A model generated the notes under the pieces. That model did no database searches. It saw only the letters and a list, made by a program, of their open reading frames with translations, and was not told where the DNA came from. From positions 8,270-16,694 of the forward strand of contig DBWK01000001.1 in the NCBI GenBank assembly GCA_002308875.1: a stretch of 8,425 nucleotides of DNA. The letters run 5' to 3'. The DNA comes from Treponema sp. UBA1240. Its GTDB lineage: Bacteria > Spirochaetota > Spirochaetia > Treponematales > Treponemataceae. Position 1 is the stretch's first letter. Every line of letters begins with the position of its first letter. The translations under genes and the position numbers were made by a program. Below, piece after piece: positions 1-5,435 of this stretch.

Positions 1-26
1 AGATATAAATTTGTAACTTTTTACCA

Positions 27-55
27 TCGACTTTTCTTTATTTGTATATTATAAT
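27..55 (+). promoter_or_regulatory. Candidate sigma-70 promoter for the barrel/glycosyltransferase/DTW operon
   Basis: A perfect TATAAT -10 box lies at 50-55. It is preceded after exactly 17 nt by TCGACT (27-32), which matches the -35 consensus TTGACA at 4 of 6 positions. Transcription would start near 61-62 and leave a leader of about 32 nt before the ATG at 94. This is a motif match only; no start site has been measured. Confidence 0.55.
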
Positions 56-57
56 TA

Positions 58-90
58 AAAGTAAGACTGTTTTTCCGACTGTCTTTTTTT
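58..90 (+). other. AU-rich hairpin in the leader just before the first gene
   Basis: AAGAC (63-67) pairs with GTCTT (81-85) around a 13-nt loop. Beyond a T-T mismatch the pairing can extend through A58-A60 and G61 with T87-T90. It ends 3 nt before the ATG at 94 and is followed by no free T-run, because the T-tract is part of the stem. It could be a weak terminator of an upstream gene or a leader structure influencing translation of the barrel gene. The stem is A/U-rich, so its stability is doubtful. Confidence 0.3.
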
Positions 91-93
91 ACT

Positions 94-1860
94 ATGAAGC
101 ATATAAAAAAAATTGTTTTTTTAATTATATTCACTTTTTGTACTCTTTTTGCACTTTTTGCACAGGTATCGGTAATGCCGAATGATCCGGTTTATTCTGA
201 TATAATAAACTGGGAAAACCTTGGAATTATAAGAAACGTTCCGCCTCTCCGCCCGTATCCGCTTACACTCATTATCTCGTTTTTGGAACAGGTTATGGAC
301 AGCGAATATACCGATCAAGCGGCAAAGGCAAATGCACACTATGAACGTATTTTTGGTAAAACCGTTGACGTTGGATTTGAAGTTTCGGATAACTTTAAGT
401 TACCAAAGGAAAACAACGACAATCCCGGAAGTGACAAAAAGTTTACAAACGAGCTTGACGTTTACCTCAAAGCCGCCGGCGACATAAAAGCAAACGATTA
501 TTTGAGCGTCGGAATCAACACCAATATTCTTGTTACTACAGAACTTGAAAAAAACACCCGGCCTACATTTGAACAAAAGCCGTACGATGCAGTAAATGAT
601 ACAACTGACTTGAAATTTGCAAAAGCGTTCCTTGACATGAACGCAACCGCAGGTATCGGAACGGATAAAATCTATTTCCAGGGCGGAATAAGCCGTAACT
701 CTTTTGGTCCGTTCCATGAGAACAGTATATCACTTGGTCCGGGTGCATTCCACTCAGGCAATGCTTCTGTTGTAATCCGTGAAAACAAGTGGATGTACAC
801 ACAGGCGATGTTTATTCTCGGTGCAACAGACGATCTCGGAAACAAGGGCACAGTAAAGCCGAATAAGTTTCTTATGCTCCACTCCATCGACTTTACACCG
901 AACAAATGGCTCACAATGTCCTACTATGAGAACGTTGTATACGGTAACAGATTTGACCCCATTTACATGCTGCCGTTTGTTCCATATATGGTTGCACAGG
1001 GAATCGGTTCTTTCGGTGACAATATTCAAATGGGGCTCACATTCAAAGTTCGCCCGATTAACGGCTTTACATGGCTTACGGACATTTTTGTAGACGATAT
1101 GGCGGCGAGCGACCTTGTAAAGCTCAAATTCGACACAAAACTGCGTTTTGCCGCCCAGACAGGCTTTATTTATTCGCCGGTTGATTCAATCTTTGACCAG
1201 CTTTCTACCGATTATACGTTTGTTTCGCCGTATATGTATTCACATGAGGAATTTACTGACGATACAAAAACACGAAGTGTAGGTAACACTGGAATAAACT
1301 ACCAGAATTACACGAACAACGGCGTTGGAATGGGCTCTAACCTTCCGCCCAACTCTGACCGCTTTGCGTTCAAAATAAAGGCAACACCGATAAAAGATTT
1401 GAACATCACGTTCAGCGCAAATATGATCCGTCATGCCAATATAACTGAGCTTCTTGTTGTAAATGCACCGGAAGAAGCTATTAAGTATCTGGGACTCCCT
1501 GCCGGATACCTTTTGACGGACGGCAGTGTATTTAACCATCCCTACAGCGACGGAGCATATGATTATGCATGGAATCACTTTATGTTCATGCAGTCGCCTA
1601 CAAAAATGTATGTATGGCAGGCAGGGCTTGATGCCGGATATACAATTCCAAAACAAAGTTATGGGAAATTTACCATCAATATGGGATATACGTTTGAATA
1701 TATAAAAAATCATGGTGTTCAGAACAACATTTTACCAGGCGGCGTTTATTCAGCTGATGCCGCAGGTTTGGCAACCGCTTATAGCACATGGAAGAGTAAA
1801 CTCCACAACGATATAAATCACTATTTCAGAGTTTCATTTAAGTATCTGTATGGGCTGTAA
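94..1860 (+). CDS. Predicted outer-membrane beta-barrel protein, Wzi-like
   Basis: 588 residues. The start gives a classic type I signal peptide: basic n-region (MKHIKK), hydrophobic core at about 7-20, and likely cleavage after Ala23 (LFA|Q). C16 is not in a lipobox, so this is not a lipoprotein. The mature part has alternating polar/aromatic strands and ends in a barrel-like strand (HYFRVSFKYLYGL), although the last residue is Leu rather than the usual Phe. Two stretches recall the capsule-assembly Wzi barrel family: an N-terminal 'NWENLGIIRNVPP.RPYPLT' segment at about 39-60, and 277-336, with YENVVYGNRFDP, a mid-segment GDN and a terminal VDDM. The Wzi link is from memory of family patterns, without a search. 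Family members bind surface polysaccharide in the outer membrane, but here that role is inference. No Shine-Dalgarno is visible before the ATG; the preceding bases are a T-run. The next gene starts inside its last codons. Confidence 0.8.
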   Translation: MKHIKKIVFLIIFTFCTLFALFAQVSVMPNDPVYSDIINWENLGIIRNVPPLRPYPLTLIISFLEQVMDSEYTDQAAKANAHYERIFGKTVDVGFEVSDNFKLPKENNDNPGSDKKFTNELDVYLKAAGDIKANDYLSVGINTNILVTTELEKNTRPTFEQKPYDAVNDTTDLKFAKAFLDMNATAGIGTDKIYFQGGISRNSFGPFHENSISLGPGAFHSGNASVVIRENKWMYTQAMFILGATDDLGNKGTVKPNKFLMLHSIDFTPNKWLTMSYYENVVYGNRFDPIYMLPFVPYMVAQGIGSFGDNIQMGLTFKVRPINGFTWLTDIFVDDMAASDLVKLKFDTKLRFAAQTGFIYSPVDSIFDQLSTDYTFVSPYMYSHEEFTDDTKTRSVGNTGINYQNYTNNGVGMGSNLPPNSDRFAFKIKATPIKDLNITFSANMIRHANITELLVVNAPEEAIKYLGLPAGYLLTDGSVFNHPYSDGAYDYAWNHFMFMQSPTKMYVWQAGLDAGYTIPKQSYGKFTINMGYTFEYIKNHGVQNNILPGGVYSADAAGLATAYSTWKSKLHNDINHYFRVSFKYLYGL

Positions 1861-3010
1861 TAATAAAGAAAACTATCTTTTTTTATATCTCAACACAGGA
1901 AGCGGACACCGCACCCCGGCTGCAATACTAAAAAAAGCTATTGAAGAAACCTACGGTGACACCGTTTATCTTGAAAACGGTTTTTCTCACAAACAGCATA
2001 TTGCACACGCTTTTTTTGAAACAGGCTACCATTCTTCTTCCGCAACTTTTCCTGCCATATACTCAGCGTTTTACGACATTACAACCAGTAAAACCGTTAT
2101 GAATATAATACGTTTTTTTGTATCGCTGTATACCAAACACCATATCATTAATCTTATAAAAAAATACAACATTACAAAAATAGTCAGTTTTCATTTTGCA
2201 CTTACTCCGGCAGCAGCACGTGCAATACGTCGCACAAATCCGCGGATTCCGCTGGTTACAGACATAACAGATCCTTTTTCTGCGCATCCTGCCTGGTTTC
2301 AGGAAAACAGAACCGCTTTTATCGTACATTCGGAAGAATTGAAAAATCACATACTGCAAACCCAACCGATAAAAGAAAGCCAGCTTGTTTTAAAGCCTTT
2401 TATTTTTGATAAAAAATTTAATGCCGGCTATACGGATGCTGACATTGCAGAATTAAAAGATAAGCACCGAATTCCACAGAATGATAAAGTTATTCTCATT
2501 GCGGGCGGCGGCGAAGGTCTTCCGGGTGTAATAAACCTTGTAACACAGTTCAGCCTGTCAAAAGATATTACACAAGCCGTCAGCCTTATAGTTGTCTGCG
2601 GGCACAACGCGAGTTCAAAAACGATTCTTGAAGGTCTTTCCATAATAAACCCGCGTATCAAGCTCAATATTTTGGGTTATGTAAACTGTATGGATGAGCT
2701 TATAAAGCTTTCGGACTGTGTTATTACAAAAGCGGGTGCATCCATGCTCATGCAGGTTATGGCATGCAAAAAGCCGGTTATTTTTTCAATGTTCATGCAC
2801 GGACAGGAACTTGGAAACGTTCAGTTTGCAATTAACAATAAGGTGGGCTGGCTTTTTACAAAACCGGCGGACATTTTAAAGCAGGCGCTGCGTCTTTGTT
2901 ACGACACCGAATATAAAGAAAAAATAAAACAGAATTTTGACAGGCTGAATATTGTAAGCAATGTACAAACAACCGCCGAATTCCTTCATTCGTACAAAGG
3001 CTTAAGCTGA
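1850..3010 (+). CDS. MGDG-synthase/MurG-like (GT28) glycosyltransferase, probably acting on diacylglycerol
   Basis: 386 residues in two Rossmann-like halves. The N-terminal half has the GSGH motif (17-20) and VTDITDPFSAHPAWF (136-150), both typical of the MGDG synthase N-terminal domain. The C-terminal GT28 half has GGGEG (219-223), VVCGHN (248-253), a LGYVNCMDELIKLSD segment (275-289), TKAGAS (293-298) and GQELGN (318-323). Family members transfer a hexose from a UDP-sugar to diacylglycerol at the cytoplasmic face of the membrane; treponemes are known for monoglycosyl-diacylglycerol lipids. The substrate and sugar cannot be read from the sequence. Oddity: where MurG has the ribose-binding Glu (SGALTVSE), this protein aligns Gln302 (AGASMLMQ). 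The ATG overlaps the end of the barrel gene by 11 nt and lacks a clear Shine-Dalgarno, so translational coupling is likely. The stop overlaps the next start as TGATG. Confidence 0.85.
   Translation: MGCNNKENYLFLYLNTGSGHRTPAAILKKAIEETYGDTVYLENGFSHKQHIAHAFFETGYHSSSATFPAIYSAFYDITTSKTVMNIIRFFVSLYTKHHIINLIKKYNITKIVSFHFALTPAAARAIRRTNPRIPLVTDITDPFSAHPAWFQENRTAFIVHSEELKNHILQTQPIKESQLVLKPFIFDKKFNAGYTDADIAELKDKHRIPQNDKVILIAGGGEGLPGVINLVTQFSLSKDITQAVSLIVVCGHNASSKTILEGLSIINPRIKLNILGYVNCMDELIKLSDCVITKAGASMLMQVMACKKPVIFSMFMHGQELGNVQFAINNKVGWLFTKPADILKQALRLCYDTEYKEKIKQNFDRLNIVSNVQTTAEFLHSYKGLS
2996..3000 (+). promoter_or_regulatory. Shine-Dalgarno sequence of the DTW gene
   Basis: AAAGG ends 9 nt before the ATG at 3010. 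It lies within the last codons of the glycosyltransferase gene and supports the start that forms the TGATG stop/start overlap. Confidence 0.6.
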
Positions 3011-3705
3011 TGTCTGAAAAATGCTGGTCTTGTTTCAGACCGCTGTCTTCCTGTTACTGCAAATACATTGAAAAAATTACGACAGATGTTCATTTTGTAT
3101 TTCTGATGCACCCTAAGGAAGCTTATCATCAAAAAACCGGCACAGGAAGGCTTGCACATCTAACGCTGACAAATTCTGAAATCATTATTGGTATTGATTT
3201 TACTGATAATACAAGAATAAAAGAACTTCTATCTATGCCGGATTATTTTCCGCTGCTGCTTTATCCCGACAAAAACGCATGGACTGCAAACAGCACAAAT
3301 GAAGAAAGTCTTACACTCAAACAAAAAATCGGCAACAGAAAACTGCTTGTTTTTGTAGTAGATTCCACATGGTTTTTTGCTAAGAAAATCTTAAGACTCA
3401 GCCCCAACATCTACAATCTTCCCAAAATTTCGTTTGAAGGCAGATATCTTTCACAGTTTGAATTTAAAACACAACCGTCACCGGAATGTGTTTCGACAAT
3501 AGAATCGTGCTATTATCTTCTTAACGAACTTGCAGTGGCAAATATAATTGAAGCGGTAAACACTGCTCCGTTGATGAATATTTTTAAACGTATGGTCACA
3601 TTTCAGATTGAAAGCCAAAAACAACGTGAAATAAACGGCGAACCCGACAGATATGCGGAATCATGCCGACTGCGTGCAAAGAAACAACGGCATAAGTGTG
3701 AATAA
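3010..3705 (+). CDS. DTW-domain protein, putative tRNA-uridine aminocarboxypropyltransferase (TapT-like)
   Basis: 231 residues. DTW-family landmarks appear in order: a four-cysteine cluster (C5-x2-C8-x6-C15-x-C17) that probably binds metal; HPKE (34-37), followed by TGTGRLAHLTLTN; the signature D-x-T-W as DSTW (118-121) within a VVDSTWFFAKKIL strand-helix; and PSPECVSTIES (156-166), equivalent to the conserved 'STxEA' segment. The tail is basic (RLRAKKQRHK), as expected for RNA binding. Characterised members (E. coli TapT/YfiP, human DTWD1/2) move the aminocarboxypropyl group of S-adenosylmethionine onto a tRNA uridine to give acp3U. The exact tRNA position here is unknown. It is the last gene of the first operon. 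Its final codons TGT GAA TAA form the left half and centre of the Rex operator of the next transcription unit, so the operator constrains the C-terminus (Cys-Glu-stop). Confidence 0.85.
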   Translation: MSEKCWSCFRPLSSCYCKYIEKITTDVHFVFLMHPKEAYHQKTGTGRLAHLTLTNSEIIIGIDFTDNTRIKELLSMPDYFPLLLYPDKNAWTANSTNEESLTLKQKIGNRKLLVFVVDSTWFFAKKILRLSPNIYNLPKISFEGRYLSQFEFKTQPSPECVSTIESCYYLLNELAVANIIEAVNTAPLMNIFKRMVTFQIESQKQREINGEPDRYAESCRLRAKKQRHKCE

Positions 3706-3712
3706 CTTTACA
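3697..3712. promoter_or_regulatory. Rex operator (ROP-like inverted repeat)
   Basis: TGTGAA-TAAC-TTTACA matches the known Rex site core TGTGAA-N4-TTCACA at 11 of 12 defined positions, with the correct N4 spacing. The right half is identical to the -35 box of the rex promoter (3707-3712), and the left half lies in the last codons of the DTW gene. Bound Rex would block RNA polymerase at its own promoter. Rex normally binds DNA when NADH/NAD+ is low and releases it when NADH rises. The match is read directly; autoregulation is inferred and fits rex genes in other bacteria. Confidence 0.7.
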
Positions 3713-3735
3713 GCACTATTGGTTTATTGTATAAT
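3707..3735 (+). promoter_or_regulatory. Promoter of rex, giving a leaderless mRNA
   Basis: TTTACA (3707-3712, 5 of 6 to TTGACA), a 17-nt spacer, then a perfect TATAAT (3730-3735). Six bases separate the -10 box from the ATG at 3742, so transcription should start at or immediately next to the A of the start codon. No Shine-Dalgarno is present in this stretch, consistent with leaderless translation. Confidence 0.75.
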
Positions 3736-3741
3736 AAATTT

Positions 3742-4374
3742 ATGACAAAAAATAAAATACCGGCTGCGCCCTCAATCAGAAGACTGCCGTCTTATCTTCA
3801 TATTATCCGTCAGGCACAATCCGACGGTTTAGAATATATTTCCGGTACAGTAATTGCAAATGAACTTGTTCTTGAACCTATACAGGTACGAAAAGACCTT
3901 GCAATTACAGGAATCATCGGAAAGCCCAAACGCGGCTACCCCGTTGGTGAACTAATTACTGCAATCGAACACTTTTTAGGTTGGGATTCTGCAAAAAACG
4001 CCATTTTAATCGGTGCAGGAAACCTGGGTACGGCTCTTACAGGATATCAGGAATTCAAAAATCACGGACTTAATTTTGTTGCTGCATTCGACAACAATCC
4101 GCAAAAAACAGGCACACAAATTCACGACGTACCCGTGTATTCATTTGCAGATCTTAAGCCGAAACTAAAAAACCTTAATGCGTCAATCGCAGTTTTAACC
4201 GTTCCGTCAACAGAAGCACAATCAATAACCGACAATCTTGTTGAAGCAGGAATAAAAGCCATCTGGAATTTTACCAACGTTAAGCTGAAAGTTCCCGAAG
4301 ACGTTGTTGTTCAGAGAGAAGACTTAACGTCAGGCTATGCGATGCTTTGTGTCGTTATGGGAAAAGCGTACTAA
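3742..4374 (+). CDS. rex: Redox-sensing transcriptional repressor Rex
   Basis: 210 residues, the normal Rex length. The N-terminal winged helix carries the family pattern: IPAAPSIRRLPSYL at the start (6-19), ISGTVIANEL (33-42) and the recognition-helix VRKDLAITGIIG (49-60), then GYPV (65-68). The C-terminal Rossmann domain has the dinucleotide loop GAGNLG (91-96), AAFDNNPQKTG (114-124), VPSTEAQ (154-160), AGIKAIWNF (169-177) and VPEDVVV (184-190), all typical of Rex. It senses the NADH/NAD+ ratio as a homodimer and represses fermentation and respiration genes; targets elsewhere in this genome cannot be seen. The start is set at ATG 3742. An in-frame TTG at 3727 would make the -10 box coding and prepend five residues that are not part of the family. 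A Rex operator overlaps its promoter, indicating autoregulation. The next gene begins 1 nt after its stop. Confidence 0.95.
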   Translation: MTKNKIPAAPSIRRLPSYLHIIRQAQSDGLEYISGTVIANELVLEPIQVRKDLAITGIIGKPKRGYPVGELITAIEHFLGWDSAKNAILIGAGNLGTALTGYQEFKNHGLNFVAAFDNNPQKTGTQIHDVPVYSFADLKPKLKNLNASIAVLTVPSTEAQSITDNLVEAGIKAIWNFTNVKLKVPEDVVVQREDLTSGYAMLCVVMGKAY

Positions 4375-4375
4375 C

Positions 4376-5377
4376 GTGGCGGATTTTACTAATTCGGCTG
4401 AAACTGAAAAACAGGCGGAGTTCTTTTTTAACCGTCTGCAGAAAAGATTCAAACATCTTAACAAATGGGCAAAACGCACTAATACCGGTTGTTTCCGGGT
4501 TTATGACAAAGATATACCGGAAATTCCGCTTTCTGTTGACATTTTTAACTCCGTTGACAACGACGGGCAGCGCGGTACTTATGCGCATATCTGCCTGTAC
4601 GAACGTCCATATGAAAAGGACGTTACGGAAGAACAGTACTGGCTAGAAGTGATGCAAAAAACCGCTTCTAAAGCACTTGATATTCCACCTGAAAGAATCT
4701 TTTTAAAAACCAAGAAAAAACAGCGCGGAGAATCAGCCCAGTACGAAAAATTTGCTGAAAATCATTTTTCAATAACAGTAGAAGAAGCCGGCATTCATTT
4801 CAAAATAAATCTTACTGACTACCTTGATACAGGCCTGTTTTTTGATCATCGTCCGTTAAGAGCACTTATCAGGCAAACCTGTACAGGAAAATCCGTACTC
4901 AATCTGTTCTGTTACACAGGCTCTTTTTCATGTTACGCCGCAGCCGGAAACGCAAAATCAGTTGATTCAGTAGACTTGTCAAATACATATCTGCAGTGGG
5001 CAAAAGACAACTTTAAATTAAACGGATTTTCAACCTCTAACTGCAATTTTATACAGAGTGATGCCGTAAGCTTTATAGAGTCCGCAATAAAATCGCATAA
5101 AAAATGGGATATTATTGTTTTAGATCCTCCAACTTTTTCCAATTCAAAAAGAATGAGTAACATCTTTGATATAAACCGTTCATGGAGTGAACTCGTAAAC
5201 AACTGCCTAAAACTGCTATCTCCCAATGGTATTTTATACTTTTCAACCAATTCCAGAAAACTTAAATTTGATTCATCACTTATAGAAGGAACCAGTCAGG
5301 ATATAACCGCTTCAACAATTCCTGAAGATTTCCGCAACACCCGCATCCACCGCTGCTGGAAGATTTGCAATCCATAA
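4376..5377 (+). CDS. Free-standing RlmK-type 23S rRNA methyltransferase
   Basis: 333 residues from a GTG start. It matches the C-terminal half (RlmK part) of E. coli RlmKL along its whole length: FFFNRLQKRFKHLNKWAKR (16-34), CFRVYDKDIPE (39-49), LTDYLDTGLFFDHRP (146-160), SAM motif I LNLFCYTGS (175-183), VDLSNTYLQWAKDN (199-212), catalytic-type DPPTFSNSKRM (250-260) and PEDFRNTRIHRCW (316-328). RlmK makes m7G2069 of 23S rRNA in E. coli; the same target is inferred here. The THUMP/RlmL half that makes m2G2445 is absent. GTG 4376, 1 nt after the rex stop and 9 nt after the purine run GGGAAAAG (4359-4366), is preferred. An ATG at 4337 would overlap rex by 38 nt and add 13 residues lacking family similarity. 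It is probably cotranscribed with rex and therefore under Rex control. No clear terminator follows. Confidence 0.88.
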   Translation: MADFTNSAETEKQAEFFFNRLQKRFKHLNKWAKRTNTGCFRVYDKDIPEIPLSVDIFNSVDNDGQRGTYAHICLYERPYEKDVTEEQYWLEVMQKTASKALDIPPERIFLKTKKKQRGESAQYEKFAENHFSITVEEAGIHFKINLTDYLDTGLFFDHRPLRALIRQTCTGKSVLNLFCYTGSFSCYAAAGNAKSVDSVDLSNTYLQWAKDNFKLNGFSTSNCNFIQSDAVSFIESAIKSHKKWDIIVLDPPTFSNSKRMSNIFDINRSWSELVNNCLKLLSPNGILYFSTNSRKLKFDSSLIEGTSQDITASTIPEDFRNTRIHRCWKICNP

Positions 5378-5400
5378 AATACTCATATTGCGATAACTAC

Positions 5401-5434
5401 TTCCATAAAAACAGGCAAACAGATATAATATAAT
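5401..5434 (+). promoter_or_regulatory. Probable serS promoter, leaderless arrangement
   Basis: TATAAT at 5424-5429 ends exactly 6 nt before the ATG at 5436; a second, overlapping TATAAT lies at 5429-5434. The spacing from -10 box to ATG is the same as at rex, so the transcript should start at the ATG. At 17 nt upstream the -35 position reads TTCCAT (5401-5406), only a weak match to TTGACA. No Shine-Dalgarno and no T-box-like leader are present in the 58-nt gap. Confidence 0.55.
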
Positions 5435-5435
5435 C

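Noticed and set aside
11..26. Second Rex-like dyad (GTAA-CTTT-TTAC) upstream of the first promoter
   Set aside because: The half sites lack the conserved G of TGTGAA and the overall length is two bases short of the Rex site; in A/T-rich DNA a 4-bp dyad is expected by chance.
1240..1713. 157-codon open frame on the minus strand inside the barrel gene
   Set aside because: It is antisense to a gene with a clear signal peptide and barrel pattern. The translation is rich in Cys, Ile and Arg without domain signals, and there is no ribosome binding site or promoter.
3727..3741. TTG start for Rex, adding MYNKF before the usual N-terminus
   Set aside because: These bases contain the perfect -10 box, have no ribosome binding site, and add residues that are not part of the family. 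ATG 3742 gives a standard 210-residue Rex.
4337..4375. ATG 4337 as the start of the RlmK-type gene
   Set aside because: It would overlap rex by 38 nt and add 13 residues (MRCFVSLWEKRTN) with no family similarity; GTG 4376 abuts the rex stop and fits the family N-terminus.
5378..5423. Terminator for the rex-RlmK unit
   Set aside because: No stable stem followed by a T-run is visible; readthrough into serS or a Rho-type end is possible but cannot be shown.
5378..5435. T-box or other riboswitch before serS
   Set aside because: The gap is only 58 nt, and the -10 box abuts the start codon, leaving no leader to hold a riboswitch.
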